A stretch of DNA of 64,000 bases. Origin: Arthrobacter sp. Soc17.1.1.1 (lineage in GTDB: Bacteria > Actinomycetota > Actinomycetes > Actinomycetales > Micrococcaceae). Both the position numbers and the translations under genes were made by a program. Shown piece after piece: positions 55,408-64,000 of this stretch. The stretch lies in assembly GCF_036867195.1 (NCBI RefSeq), contig NZ_JBAJII010000001.1, positions 1,364,001 to 1,428,000 of the forward strand, given 5' to 3'. How positions within the stretch are numbered: the first letter of the stretch is position 1; every line of letters starts with the position of its first letter. A model generated the notes under the pieces. It was not told the DNA's origin and searched no databases. It saw only the letters and a program-made list of their open reading frames with translations.

Positions 55408-55911
55408 GTGATCGAAGTAGAAGTGGTGGGCGTGCGGATCGAACTGCCGTCCAACCAGCCGCTGGTCCTCCTGCGCGAAGCCGCCGGGGAACGCCACCTG
55501 CCCATCTGGATCGGAGCGCCCGAGGCCAGCGCGATCGCCTTCGTGCAGCAGGGTATCGTGCCGCCGCGCCCCATGACGCATGACCTCCTGGTCGACGTCG
55601 TCGCAGCGGCCGGCAAGCAGATCACGGAGGTGCGCATCACCTCCGTGGAGGACACCGTCTACCACGCGCAGCTGGTGTTCAGTGACGGCGTGACGGTCAG
55701 TTCGAGGGCCTCCGACGCCCTGGCCGTGGCCCTGCGCGTACCGTGCCCCATCTACTGCGCGGAGGAGGTCCTGGCCGTCGCGGGCGTGGAGATCGCCGAC
55801 GCGGACGCCGAGGACGCGGAGCAGGGCGACACCGAGGAGACGGCCGAGAAGGAGGTCCTCCAGTTCAGGGAGTTCCTCGCCGACGTGGAGCCCGAGGACT
55901 TCGAACGCTGA
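55408..55911 (+). CDS. Bifunctional nuclease (BFN/DUF151) family protein
   Basis: 167 aa. The DUF151 core (residues 1-130) contains LPIWIGAPEASAIAF, PRPMTHDLL and SRASDALAVALRVPCPIY. A C-terminal acidic stretch (Asp/Glu/Ala-rich) carries a UvrB/C-like helix remnant. Plant and bacterial relatives show nuclease activity. The bacterial role is unclear. It corresponds to M. tuberculosis Rv1829. The GTG lies 10 nt after ftsR. Confidence 0.87.
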   Translation: MIEVEVVGVRIELPSNQPLVLLREAAGERHLPIWIGAPEASAIAFVQQGIVPPRPMTHDLLVDVVAAAGKQITEVRITSVEDTVYHAQLVFSDGVTVSSRASDALAVALRVPCPIYCAEEVLAVAGVEIADADAEDAEQGDTEETAEKEVLQFREFLADVEPEDFER

Positions 55912-55989
55912 CGCCTCGGGGCGAGCCCGCTCGTGCCGCGCCGATCGGCGGGCCGCGGGCGACACGCCGAAGCTTGCGGGGCAGCATCT

Positions 55990-56018
55990 TTGACCTCGAC
56001 CCTCGCGCGATCTAACGT
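55990..56018 (+). promoter_or_regulatory. Putative promoter of the second MerR gene
   Basis: -35 TTGACC (55990-55995), a 17-nt spacer and -10 TAACGT (56013-56018). Downstream at 56064-56070, CTTGAGT resembles one half of the HAIR operator bound by HspR-like MerR proteins. The expected inverted partner is absent. Confidence 0.5.
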
Positions 56019-56132
56019 CGAAGAATACAGTTCCCGTTGCGTGTGTGGGGGGCTCGGGGCACACTTGAGTGCACATCCTGAGGTTCCGCCCCGTTGAGCA
56101 AACTCCCCGGGAACCCTACGAGGAGGCAGCAC

Positions 56133-56720
56133 GTGAGTCCGAAGGGTGACGCCGGCAAGGCAGCCAGCCCGCCAGGCGCTGGCGTCCCGGCAAGCGCCCA
56201 GGGCTTACTGTTCACGGAAGACCTCCCCGTCCTCGACGAGGACGCCGGGTACCGCGGCCCCACGGCCTGCAAGGCCGCCGGCATCACGTACCGCCAGCTC
56301 GACTACTGGGCCCGCACCGGGCTCGTGGAGCCCGCCGTGCGGGGAGCCTCCGGCTCCGGTACGCACCGCCTCTACGGCTTCCGCGACATCCTCGTCCTCA
56401 AGGTCGTGAAGCGACTCCTCGACACCGGTGTCTCCCTGCAGCAGATCCGCACCGCGGTGGAGCACCTCCGCGAGCGCGGCGTCGAGGACCTCGCCCAGAT
56501 CACCCTCATGAGCGACGGCGCGAGCGTCTACGAGTGCACGTCGGCGGACGAGGTCATCGACCTCGTCCAGGGCGGGCAGGGCGTCTTCGGGATCGCGGTC
56601 GGCCGGGTGTGGCGCGAGGTCGAGGGCAGCCTCGCCGCCCTGCCGAGCGAGCACGCCACCGATCAGGACTTCCCCGGCGACGAGCTCAGCAAGCGCCGCG
56701 CCACCCGCAAGATCAGCTGA
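56133..56720 (+). CDS. MerR-family regulator, Rv1830/McdR type
   Basis: 195 aa. After a low-complexity N-terminus (about 30 residues) comes GYRGPTACKAAGITYRQLDY, the MerR helix-turn-helix, then RLYGFRDILVLKVVKRLLDT and a short effector part with DLVQGGQGVFGIAVG. It matches M. tuberculosis Rv1830 (McdR, cell division regulator) in sequence type and position. The GTG at 56133 has AGGAGG 6 nt upstream and was preferred to an ATG at 56094. It is followed by a bidirectional hairpin. Confidence 0.87.
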   Translation: MSPKGDAGKAASPPGAGVPASAQGLLFTEDLPVLDEDAGYRGPTACKAAGITYRQLDYWARTGLVEPAVRGASGSGTHRLYGFRDILVLKVVKRLLDTGVSLQQIRTAVEHLRERGVEDLAQITLMSDGASVYECTSADEVIDLVQGGQGVFGIAVGRVWREVEGSLAALPSEHATDQDFPGDELSKRRATRKIS

Positions 56721-56775
56721 TCCCGACGTGTGCCGGGGCCTCCCGGTGGGCGCCGCCCGCCAGGATCAGGTCCCG

Positions 56776-56806
56776 GCCGGCACGCCTCGCCGGCGGCCGT
56801 GCCGGC
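56776..56806. terminator. Bidirectional hairpin terminator between convergent genes
   Basis: Nine-bp perfect stem GCCGGCACG (56776-56784) with CGTGCCGGC (56798-56806), between the MerR gene and the leftward ParA-like gene. No T run. Confidence 0.65.
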
Positions 56807-56822
56807 GCCCCCCGACCCGCTG

Positions 56823-57644
56823 TCAGCGCCTCGCGGCGCGGCTGCGCAGGCGGCCCGAATCCGTCACGCTCCTGAGCAGTTCGTCGAAGTAGCCCGCTGC
56901 CTGCTGCGCGGGCTCGCCGGGCCAGTGATGCACCGAGTAGGCAGCGCCCTGGATCTGCTGCCAGTTGGCCTGCTCGGGGATGGTCGGGCTGAGCAGCAGG
57001 TCCCCGAACATCTGCTGCATCTCACCGAGGCGGAACGCGTGCTCGTGCGACGCCGACCGCACGCGGTTCGCCACGATACCGGCCGTCTGCAGCTCGGGCG
57101 CGAACTCCCGGCGGAACAGCTCGAGTGCACGCATGGTCCGCTCCGTCCCCGCCACGGAGAACAGGCTGGGTTCGGCGACGAGCAGCACACGGTTGCTCGC
57201 CGTCCAGGCCATCCTGGTCAGGCCGTTGAGCGAGGGCGGGCAGTCGATCAGGACCAGACCGTACCCGCCGACGCGGGACAGGAGCCGGGACAGCCGCTGC
57301 TGGTCACGACGCCCGAGGTCGGGCCTGTCGTAGATGCCGGAGTAGGCGGATCCCATGGCGACGTCGAGGGTACGCGCAGCACCGGCCGCCTTCGCGGCGG
57401 TGGACACCCAGCCGCTGGGGACGGTGTTCGCCGCGAGATCGCCACGCCGGGCGTTCTTCAGGAGACGCCCGATGTCCGTCTGTCCCGACGGCCGCACCCC
57501 GAGCCCCGTGGTGGCGTCGGCATGGGGGTCCAGGTCCACCACGAGGGTGGGGATGCCCGCTGCCAGTGCGGCCGAGGCCAGCCCCAGGGTGACCGACGTC
57601 TTGCCCACGCCGCCTTTGAGACTGCTGATGCTCACTACCTGCAC
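56823..57644 (-). CDS. Solitary ParA/MinD-like ATPase
   Basis: 273 aa. Deviant Walker A is SLKGGVGKTSVTLGLA, Walker A' is VVDLDPHADATTGLG and Walker B is LVLIDCPPSLNGL. The C-terminal segment ends in arginines (RLRSRAARR). It is clearly a ParA relative, but no ParB, MinC/E or cargo gene is nearby. The GTG at 57644 follows GAGG at a normal distance. It is convergent with the McdR-like gene and divergent from pyc. The function (cell-pole or cargo positioning, division) is not determined. Confidence 0.85.
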   Translation of the reverse strand: MQVVSISSLKGGVGKTSVTLGLASAALAAGIPTLVVDLDPHADATTGLGVRPSGQTDIGRLLKNARRGDLAANTVPSGWVSTAAKAAGAARTLDVAMGSAYSGIYDRPDLGRRDQQRLSRLLSRVGGYGLVLIDCPPSLNGLTRMAWTASNRVLLVAEPSLFSVAGTERTMRALELFRREFAPELQTAGIVANRVRSASHEHAFRLGEMQQMFGDLLLSPTIPEQANWQQIQGAAYSVHHWPGEPAQQAAGYFDELLRSVTDSGRLRSRAARR

Positions 57645-57702
57645 GTGTTGGACCTCTACCTCACTCTGGCTGCCGCCGGGGCGCGGCTGAATTCCCCGAC
57701 CA

Positions 57703-57708
57703 ATCATA
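57703..57708 (-). promoter_or_regulatory. Putative -10 for the ParA-like gene
   Basis: TATGAT on the minus strand, about 58 nt before the GTG. No clear -35 was seen. Confidence 0.4.
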
Positions 57709-57814
57709 GGGTGACGCGGCCATCGGCCCGGGACGGGGCCGCCCGCCCGCCGGCGGCAGGGGTGGCGCCCGATCCGGTCCGGGTGGAACCCGTGGACGGG
57801 AAGGAGCAGCCGGG

Positions 57815-57820
57815 TAGGAT
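57815..57820 (+). promoter_or_regulatory. Putative -10 for pyc
   Basis: TAGGAT matches TANNNT, 44 nt before the pyc ATG, with AGGAG close to the start codon. Confidence 0.45.
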
Positions 57821-57864
57821 CAGTCCAGCGTGCAGGACCCGACCCGCAAGGATGCAGGAGTGCG

Positions 57865-60800
57865 ATGTTCTCGAAGATTCTGGTAGCCAACCGTGGTGAG
57901 ATCGCGATCCGGGCCTTCCGGGCCGGGTACGAGGTGGGCGCGAAGACCGTCGCCGTGTTCCCGCAGGAGGACCGCAACTCCATCCACCGTCAGAAGGCGG
58001 ACGAGGCGTACCTGATCGGGGAGGAGGGCCACCCCGTCCGCGCGTACCTGGACATCGAGGAGATCATCCGGGTGGCGACCGAGGCCGGCTGCGATGCCAT
58101 CTATCCCGGGTACGGGTTCCTGTCCGAGAACCCCGGCCTCGCCCGCGCCGCAGCCGAGGCCGGCATCACCTTCGTGGGACCGCCGGCCGACGTCCTCGAG
58201 CTCGCCGGCAACAAGGTCAAGGCCCTCGACGCCGCCCGCGAGGCGGGCATCCCGGTGCTGGCCTCCTCACGCCCGAGCGCGGACGTGGCGGAGCTGATCG
58301 CCGCAGCGGACGAGATCGGCTTCCCCGTCTTCGCGAAGGCCGTGGCCGGCGGCGGCGGGCGCGGCATGCGCCGCGTCGACACGCGGGAGGCGCTGCCGGA
58401 GGCACTCGAGGCGGCGATGCGCGAGGCCGAGTCCGCGTTCGGGGACCCGACCATGTTCCTGGAGCAGGCCGTCCTGCGGCCCCGGCACATCGAGGTGCAG
58501 ATCCTCGCGGACGCGTCGGGCAACGTCATGCACCTGTTCGAGCGGGACTGCTCGCTGCAGCGCCGCCACCAGAAGGTCATCGAGATCGCCCCCGCGCCCA
58601 ACCTCGACGAGGGCATCCGGCAGGCACTGCACCGGGACGCGGTCAAGTTCGCGACGGCGCTGGGGTACGTCAACGCCGGCACGGTCGAGTTCCTCGTGGA
58701 CACGGTCGGGGAGCGGGCCGGCCAGCACGTCTTCATCGAGATGAACCCGCGCATCCAGGTCGAGCACACGGTCACCGAGGAGGTCACCGACGTCGACCTC
58801 GTCCAGGCGCAGCTGCGCATCGCGGCCGGGGAGTCCCTGGCGGATCTCGGCCTGTCCCAGGACACGGTGTACCTGCGGGGGGCCGCCCTGCAGTCGAGGA
58901 TCACCACGGAGGACCCGGCCAACGGGTTCCGCCCCGACGTCGGACGGATCTCGGCCTACCGGTCCGCCGGTGGCGCGGGTGTCCGGCTCGACGGCGGCAC
59001 CGTGTACGCGGGTGCGGAGATCAGTCCGCACTTCGACTCGATGCTGGTCAAGCTCACCTGCAGGGGCCGTGACTACCCGACCGCGGTCGCGCGGGCACGC
59101 CGGGCGCTGGCCGAGTTCCGGGTCCGCGGCGTCTCCACGAACATCTCCTTCCTGCAGGCGGTCCTCGACGACCCGGACTTCATCGCGGGGAACGTGGCGA
59201 CGTCGTTCATCGACGAACGCCCCGAACTGCTCACCGCGCGCATCCCGGCCGACCGCGGCACGAAACTGCTGACCTGGCTCGCGGACGTGACCGTCAACCA
59301 GCCCAACGGCGCCCGCCCGGCGCACCTCGACCCGCGGGAGAAACTGCCCGCGATCGAGGAACAGGAGGCGGACGGCGGCCCGGCCCCGGTGATACCCGGG
59401 AGCCGCCAGCGCCTGCTGGAGCTCGGGCCGGAGGGCTTCGCGCGGGCGCTGCGGGAACAGACCGCCGTCGCCGTCACGGACACCACGTTCCGCGACGCAC
59501 ACCAGTCGCTGCTCGCCACGCGGGTGCGGACCCGGGACCTCGTGGCCGCCGGCGCGTCCGTGTCCCGGCTGACGCCGGAACTCCTCTCGGTCGAGGCCTG
59601 GGGAGGAGCGACGTACGACGTCGCCCTGCGCTTCCTCGGGGAGGACCCGTGGGCGCGCCTGGACGCGCTGCGCCGCGAGGTGCCGAACATCTGCCTGCAG
59701 ATGCTGCTCCGCGGACGCAACACCGTCGGCTACACCCCGTACCCGGAAGCGGTGACGGCGGCATTCGTCAAGGAGGCTGCGGCCTCGGGGATCGACATCT
59801 TCCGGATCTTCGACGCCCTCAACGACGTCACGCAGATGGAGCCGGCCATCCGGGCCGTCCGGGACACCGGGACCGCGGTCGCCGAGGTGGCGCTGTGCTA
59901 CACGGCGGACATGCTGGACCCGGCCGAGACCCTCTACACCCTGGACTACTACCTGGAGCTGGCCCAGCGGATCGTGGACGCCGGCGCCCACATCCTCGCG
60001 ATCAAGGACATGGCGGGCCTGCTCCGCCCGGCTGCGGCGGCGAAGCTCGTGACCGCCCTGCGGGACCGCTTCGAGGTGCCCGTGCACCTGCACACCCACG
60101 ACACCGCGGGCGGGCAGCTGGCGACCCTGCTGGCCGCCGTGGACGCCGGCGTCGACGCCGTCGACGTCGCCAGTGCCGCCCTGGCCGGCACCACCAGCCA
60201 GCCGTCGGCCTCCGCCCTCGTCGCGGCCCTGGCCCACACCCCGCGTGACACGGGCCTGGACCTGGGCAACGTGTGCGCGCTCGAGCCCTACTGGGAGGCC
60301 GTGCGGCGCATGTACGCCCCGTTTGAGTCCGGCCTGCCCGGGCCCACGGGCCGGGTGTACCGGCACGAGATCCCCGGCGGGCAGCTCTCCAATCTCCGCC
60401 AGCAGGCCATCGCCCTCGGCCTCGGCGAGCGGTTCGAGGCCATCGAGGACATGTACACCGCGGCGGACCGGATCCTCGGCCGGCTCGTGAAGGTCACCCC
60501 GTCCTCCAAGGTCGTCGGCGACCTGGCCCTGGCCCTCGTGGGCCGCGACGCGGACCCGGCCGAGTTCGAGGAGAACCCGCAGGAATTCGACATCCCCGAC
60601 TCCGTCATCGGGTTCCTCAACGGGGAGCTCGGCAACCCGCCCGGCGGATGGCCCGAACCGTTCCGCACCAAAGCCCTGAAGGGCCGGGAACTCAAGCCGC
60701 GCGACGTCGAGCTCAGCTCCGACGACGAGGCGAAGCTCGCCGGGACGCCCGCGGAGCGCCGGAACGCGCTGAACACCCTCCTGTTCGCCGGGCCGACGAA

Positions 60801-61287
60801 GGACTTCCGGGCCACCCGCGACACCTACGGCGACGTGTCCCTCCTCGGCACGGCCGACTACCTCTACGGGCTGCAGCCCGGCACGGAGCACGTCATCGAA
60901 CTCGAGAAGGGCGTCCGGCTGATCGCCACCCTCGAAGCGGTGTCCGAGCCGGACGAGAAGGGGATGCGCACCGTGATGTGCACCCTCAACGGGCAGATGC
61001 GGCCCGTGAGCGTCCGCGACAAGTCCATCACGAGCGACGTGAAGGCGGCCGAGAAGGCCGACCCCGGCACCCCCGGGCACATCGCGGCGCCCTTCGCCGG
61101 ATCCGTCTCCGTCACGCGGGCGGAGGGGGACACCGTGGCCGCCGGCGACACCGTCGCCACGATCGAGGCCATGAAGATGGAGGCCAACATCACCACGCCC
61201 GTCGCCGGTACCGTCCAGCGCGTCGCCTTCACCGGCGCAGCACCAGCCCAGGGCGGTGACCTCCTCCTCGTGATCACGGCGTCGTGA
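57865..61287 (+). CDS. pyc: Pyruvate carboxylase
   Basis: 1,140-aa biotin enzyme that makes oxaloacetate from pyruvate. The biotin carboxylase domain (about 1-450) starts FSKILVANRGEIAIRAFRA and has VAGGGGRGMR and EMNPRIQVEHTVTEE. The carboxyltransferase domain (about 530-800) has TDTTFRDAHQSLLATRVR and HTHDTAGGQLATLL. The C-terminal biotin carrier domain has its biotinyl lysine K1104 in EAMKMEANI. Full length. It replenishes oxaloacetate, which is also the acceptor used by PrpC elsewhere in the window. Confidence 0.96.
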   Translation: MFSKILVANRGEIAIRAFRAGYEVGAKTVAVFPQEDRNSIHRQKADEAYLIGEEGHPVRAYLDIEEIIRVATEAGCDAIYPGYGFLSENPGLARAAAEAGITFVGPPADVLELAGNKVKALDAAREAGIPVLASSRPSADVAELIAAADEIGFPVFAKAVAGGGGRGMRRVDTREALPEALEAAMREAESAFGDPTMFLEQAVLRPRHIEVQILADASGNVMHLFERDCSLQRRHQKVIEIAPAPNLDEGIRQALHRDAVKFATALGYVNAGTVEFLVDTVGERAGQHVFIEMNPRIQVEHTVTEEVTDVDLVQAQLRIAAGESLADLGLSQDTVYLRGAALQSRITTEDPANGFRPDVGRISAYRSAGGAGVRLDGGTVYAGAEISPHFDSMLVKLTCRGRDYPTAVARARRALAEFRVRGVSTNISFLQAVLDDPDFIAGNVATSFIDERPELLTARIPADRGTKLLTWLADVTVNQPNGARPAHLDPREKLPAIEEQEADGGPAPVIPGSRQRLLELGPEGFARALREQTAVAVTDTTFRDAHQSLLATRVRTRDLVAAGASVSRLTPELLSVEAWGGATYDVALRFLGEDPWARLDALRREVPNICLQMLLRGRNTVGYTPYPEAVTAAFVKEAAASGIDIFRIFDALNDVTQMEPAIRAVRDTGTAVAEVALCYTADMLDPAETLYTLDYYLELAQRIVDAGAHILAIKDMAGLLRPAAAAKLVTALRDRFEVPVHLHTHDTAGGQLATLLAAVDAGVDAVDVASAALAGTTSQPSASALVAALAHTPRDTGLDLGNVCALEPYWEAVRRMYAPFESGLPGPTGRVYRHEIPGGQLSNLRQQAIALGLGERFEAIEDMYTAADRILGRLVKVTPSSKVVGDLALALVGRDADPAEFEENPQEFDIPDSVIGFLNGELGNPPGGWPEPFRTKALKGRELKPRDVELSSDDEAKLAGTPAERRNALNTLLFAGPTKDFRATRDTYGDVSLLGTADYLYGLQPGTEHVIELEKGVRLIATLEAVSEPDEKGMRTVMCTLNGQMRPVSVRDKSITSDVKAAEKADPGTPGHIAAPFAGSVSVTRAEGDTVAAGDTVATIEAMKMEANITTPVAGTVQRVAFTGAAPAQGGDLLLVITAS

Positions 61288-61422
61288 ACCGCGGACCCCG
61301 AGCTGCGGGTGCCCGGATGCCGAGCCACACCGGCAGGCTGGACCACGGCGCCGGGAAGCAGCCGGACAGCTCCGACCCCGCGAGGCAGCTCGTGCAGAAC
61401 CGGTACAGCATCCGGGCGCGGC

Positions 61423-61438
61423 TACACTGCGGGATGTG
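61423..61438 (+). promoter_or_regulatory. Putative leaderless promoter -10 for mycothione reductase
   Basis: TACACT (61423-61428) is 7 nt before the GTG start, with no ribosome-binding site between. Confidence 0.55.
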
Positions 61439-62839
61439 ACCCACTACGACCTCGCGATCATCGGCTCCGGCTCAGGCAACACCCTCGTCTCGCCGGAATG
61501 GGACGACCGGCAGGTGGTACTCGTCGAGGGCGGCACGTTCGGCGGGACCTGCCTCAACGTCGGCTGCATCCCCACGAAGATGTACGTGTACCCGGCCGGA
61601 CTGGCATCAGCGGCGGGGGAGTCGGCCCGGCTCGGCGTGGACCTGTCCCTGGAGGGTGTGCGCTGGAAGGACATCCGGGACCGCATCTTCACCCGGATCG
61701 ACGCGATCTCCGCCGGCGGCAGGGCCTACCGCGCCGAGGAGCTCGCCAACGTGACCCTCATCGAGGAGCACGTTCGCCTCACGGGGGAGAAGTCCTTCCG
61801 TACCGCCTCGGGCGACGACGTCACCGCCGACCAGCTGGTGATCGCCACCGGCTCGCGGGCCGTCCGGCCCCCGATCCCCGGCATCGACCTGCCGCAGGTG
61901 CACACCTCCGACACCGTCATGCGGCTCGACGAGCTGCCCGCACGGCTCCTGATCATCGGCGGCGGCTACATCGCCGCCGAATTCGCGCACGTGTTCGGGG
62001 CCTTCGGTACCCGGGTCACCCTCGCGGTCCGCTCCGCGGGGATGCTGCGCGGCCTCGACGAGACCGTCTCCGACGCGTTCACCGAGCAGGCCGCACGCCG
62101 GTGGGACCTCCGGCAGCACACCGAGGTTGTGCGGATCACCGCCAACGACGACGGCAGCGTCACCGCTCGACTGATCGGGCCCGCGGGGCCGGAGGACCTC
62201 GAGGTCGACGCCGTGCTCGTCGCGATCGGGCGCACACCAACCACCGATACCCTCGGTGCGGCCGAGGCGGGCCTCGACCTGCACCACGACGGCCGCCTCG
62301 TGGTCGACGAGTACCAGCGGGTGCTGCGCGGCGGCCGGCCCGTGACCGGCCTCTGGTCGCTCGGTGACGTGAGCAGCGACTACCAGCTGAAGCACGTGGC
62401 GAACCACGAGGCGAAGGTCGTGGCCCACAACCTGCTGCATCCCGAGGCGCTCCGCGCCGCCGACCACCAGTTCGTGCCCGCCGCCGTGTTCTCCTCGCCG
62501 CAGGTGGCCTCGGTCGGCATGACCGAGGAGCAGGCACTCGGCCACGCGGACGCCACCGGCACCCCGATCGTGACCGCGGTGCAGCACTACGGGTCGACGG
62601 CGTACGGGTGGGCGATGGAGGACACGCAGGGGTTCGTCAAGCTCATCGCCGAGCAGCAGACCGGGCGCATCCTCGGCGCCCACATCCTCGGCCACGAGGC
62701 GTCGATGATCATCCAGCCGGTCATCCAGGCCATGTCCTTCGGCCTCGACGCGCAGACGATGGCCCGCGGGCAGTACTGGATCCATCCGGCGCTCACCGAG
62801 GTGCTGGAGAACGCGCTGCTCAGCCTGAAGACGGGCTAG
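61436..62839 (+). CDS. mtr: Mycothione reductase
   Basis: 467-aa flavoprotein disulfide reductase that regenerates mycothiol, the actinobacterial glutathione equivalent, with NADPH. The FAD motif is LAIIGSGSGNT. The redox pair is C41/C46 in GGTCLNVGCIPTKMYVYPA, where the last residues mark Mtr rather than lipoamide dehydrogenase. The NADPH motif is LLIIGGGYIAAEFAHVFG, and the C-terminal dimer domain has the catalytic His/Glu in YWIHPALTEVLENAL. The start is the leaderless GTG. Mercuric reductase and Lpd were considered and fit less well. Confidence 0.92.
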   Translation: MTHYDLAIIGSGSGNTLVSPEWDDRQVVLVEGGTFGGTCLNVGCIPTKMYVYPAGLASAAGESARLGVDLSLEGVRWKDIRDRIFTRIDAISAGGRAYRAEELANVTLIEEHVRLTGEKSFRTASGDDVTADQLVIATGSRAVRPPIPGIDLPQVHTSDTVMRLDELPARLLIIGGGYIAAEFAHVFGAFGTRVTLAVRSAGMLRGLDETVSDAFTEQAARRWDLRQHTEVVRITANDDGSVTARLIGPAGPEDLEVDAVLVAIGRTPTTDTLGAAEAGLDLHHDGRLVVDEYQRVLRGGRPVTGLWSLGDVSSDYQLKHVANHEAKVVAHNLLHPEALRAADHQFVPAAVFSSPQVASVGMTEEQALGHADATGTPIVTAVQHYGSTAYGWAMEDTQGFVKLIAEQQTGRILGAHILGHEASMIIQPVIQAMSFGLDAQTMARGQYWIHPALTEVLENALLSLKTG

Positions 62840-62848
62840 GGGCGATCC

Positions 62849-62868
62849 GGGGCGCCGACGGGCGCCCC
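62849..62868. terminator. Terminator between mycothione reductase and acyl-CoA synthetase genes
   Basis: Perfect 8-bp stem GGGGCGCC/GGCGCCCC with a 4-nt loop in the 41-nt gap between convergent genes. A second GGGGCGCC follows at 62874-62881. Confidence 0.7.
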
Positions 62869-62880
62869 GGCCCGGGGCGC

Positions 62881-64000
62881 CTAGACCTTGGCCGAGGAGT
62901 AGATCGACTCCACGATCTCCGCGTAGTCCCTGAGGACCTGGGCGCGCTTGATCTTCAGCGACGGCGTGAGGTGGCCCGTGGTCTCGGTGAAGTCCGTGGG
63001 GACCACCCGGAAGACCTTGATGGCCTCCGCACGGGAGACGGTGGTGTTGGCCGTGTCGACGAGCTCCTGGATCTCGGCGAGCACCAGCGGGTGGTCCGCC
63101 GCCTCCGCCGTCGTGGTCCCCGCCGGCAGCTGGTGCCGTTCGAGCCACCCGGGCAGTGCCTCCTCGTCGAGGGTGATCAGCGCGGAGATGAAGGGCCGCT
63201 GGTCGCCGACGACGACACACTGCGAGACCAGCGCATTGGCACGGATGGCGTCCTCGAGCAGCGCGGGGATGACGTTCTTCCCGCTGGCCGTGACGATGAT
63301 CTCCTTCTTCCGGCCCGTGATGCGCAGGAAGCCGTCGTCGTCGAGCTCGCCGATGTCGCCGGTGCGGAACCAGCCGTCCACGAAGGCTTCCTCGGTGAGG
63401 TCGGGGCGGTTGAAGTAGCCCTTCATGACGCACACGCCCCGGGTGAGGATCTCGCCGTCGTCGGCGATCTTCACCGCATTGCCGGGCAGCGGAGCGCCCA
63501 CGGTGCCGATCTTGATCCGCTTCGGCGTGTTGACCGTGATGGGGGCCGTTGTCTCCGTCAGGCCGTAGCCCTCGAGCACCATGAGCCCGATGCCGTGGAA
63601 GAAGTGGCCGAGCCGGTCCCCGAGGGGCGCGCCGCCGGAGACGGCGTGCTGCACGCGGCCCCCCATCGCGGTGCGGATCTTGCCGTAGAGCAGCCGGTCG
63701 AACACGGCGTGCTTGACCTTGAGGCCGAGCGGGATCTTCCCGGCCTGCTCCGCCTTCGACCAGGCGATGGCGACGTCCGCGCCCGCGTGGAAGATCCTGC
63801 CCTTGCCGCCGTCCTCGGCCTTCAGCATCGAGTTGTTGTACACCTTCTCGAAGACGCGCGGGACGGCGAGGATGAAGGTCGGCTTGTAGCTCTGCAGGTC
63901 CGGCAGCAGGTTCTTCACGTCGGGGGTGTGGGCCACGGTGGCGCCGGCTGCGACGCACAGCACCGAGATGAAGCGGGCGAACACGTGGGCGAGGGGCAGG
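62881..64000 (-). CDS. Long-chain acyl-CoA synthetase (FadD15-like), partial
   Basis: C-terminal 372 residues, with the N-terminus lost at the window edge. The reading frame is open to the edge (LPLAHVFARFISVLCVAAGA). It contains LEGYGLTETTAPITVN, the adenylate motif WFRTGDIGELDDDGFLRITG, RKKEIIVTASGKNVIP, and the C-terminal lysine region LTPSLKIKRAQVL, all typical of long-chain fatty-acid CoA ligases of the FadD15 group. Activates fatty acids with ATP and CoA for degradation or lipid synthesis. The P-loop is outside the window. Confidence 0.92.
   Translation of the reverse strand, partial: LPLAHVFARFISVLCVAAGATVAHTPDVKNLLPDLQSYKPTFILAVPRVFEKVYNNSMLKAEDGGKGRIFHAGADVAIAWSKAEQAGKIPLGLKVKHAVFDRLLYGKIRTAMGGRVQHAVSGGAPLGDRLGHFFHGIGLMVLEGYGLTETTAPITVNTPKRIKIGTVGAPLPGNAVKIADDGEILTRGVCVMKGYFNRPDLTEEAFVDGWFRTGDIGELDDDGFLRITGRKKEIIVTASGKNVIPALLEDAIRANALVSQCVVVGDQRPFISALITLDEEALPGWLERHQLPAGTTTAEAADHPLVLAEIQELVDTANTTVSRAEAIKVFRVVPTDFTETTGHLTPSLKIKRAQVLRDYAEIVESIYSSAKV

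Overview
The window is a high-GC actinobacterial chromosome segment. The rRNA sequence, the Mycobacterium-like gene order, mycothione reductase and GarA/FtsR homologues, and frequent GTG starts with very short or absent leaders point to Micrococcaceae, most likely Arthrobacter or a close relative. This rests on recognition of the sequence, not on a database search.

Layout. (1) 1-9.1 kb: an ABC exporter, an alkylation-repair group (ogt, an AlkA-Ada fusion, and the divergent 3-methyladenine glycosylase aag), apt, a HelD-type RNA polymerase-associated helicase, and tyrS. (2) 9.1-23.9 kb: two complete rrn operons (16S-23S-5S, no spacer tRNA) in direct orientation with a period of 8,344 bp. The two 6.3-kb units look identical except for one C5/C6 run in the leader. 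They enclose one gene, a cyclopropane-fatty-acid-synthase-like methyltransferase on the opposite strand. (3) 24.0-34.6 kb: a conserved housekeeping series of TPR protein, HAD phosphatase, small protein, tlyA, nadK, recN, pyrG, an ADP-ribose-type NUDIX hydrolase and xerD, mostly overlapping by 4-14 nt. (4) 34.6-45.8 kb: a metabolic block inserted between xerD and parA. It holds a second NUDIX gene, a methylcitrate-cycle cluster (gntR-prpD-prpB-prpC, with prpE divergent), a CitA/CitB-type two-component system and a DctA-type dicarboxylate symporter. (5) 46.0-53.4 kb: parA-scpA-scpB-rluB-tyrA-cmk-der, a chromosome segregation, translation and nucleotide series. (6) 53.4-56.8 kb: tRNA-Pro(GGG), gcvH, garA, ftsR, a bifunctional-nuclease-family gene and a second MerR regulator. 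This is the same order as Rv1826-Rv1830 in M. tuberculosis. (7) 56.8-64 kb: a solitary ParA-like ATPase, pyruvate carboxylase, mycothione reductase and a long-chain acyl-CoA synthetase cut by the window end.

Functional links. Propionate is activated by PrpE and run through PrpC, PrpD and PrpB to pyruvate and succinate. The neighbouring sensor/regulator and DctA would handle external C4-dicarboxylates, and pyruvate carboxylase feeds oxaloacetate to the same pathway. ParA, ScpA and ScpB serve chromosome organisation. GarA and FtsR link central carbon flux and division control.

No CRISPR array, phage, transposase or restriction system was seen. The most notable points are the near-perfect tandem rrn duplication around a single gene, direct recN-pyrG coupling where relatives carry steA and steB, an in-register low-complexity repeat inside an ABC ATPase domain, a putative GntR operator pair at the prp divergent promoter, and a series of leaderless GTG starts. 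I did not find a clearly new multi-gene system.
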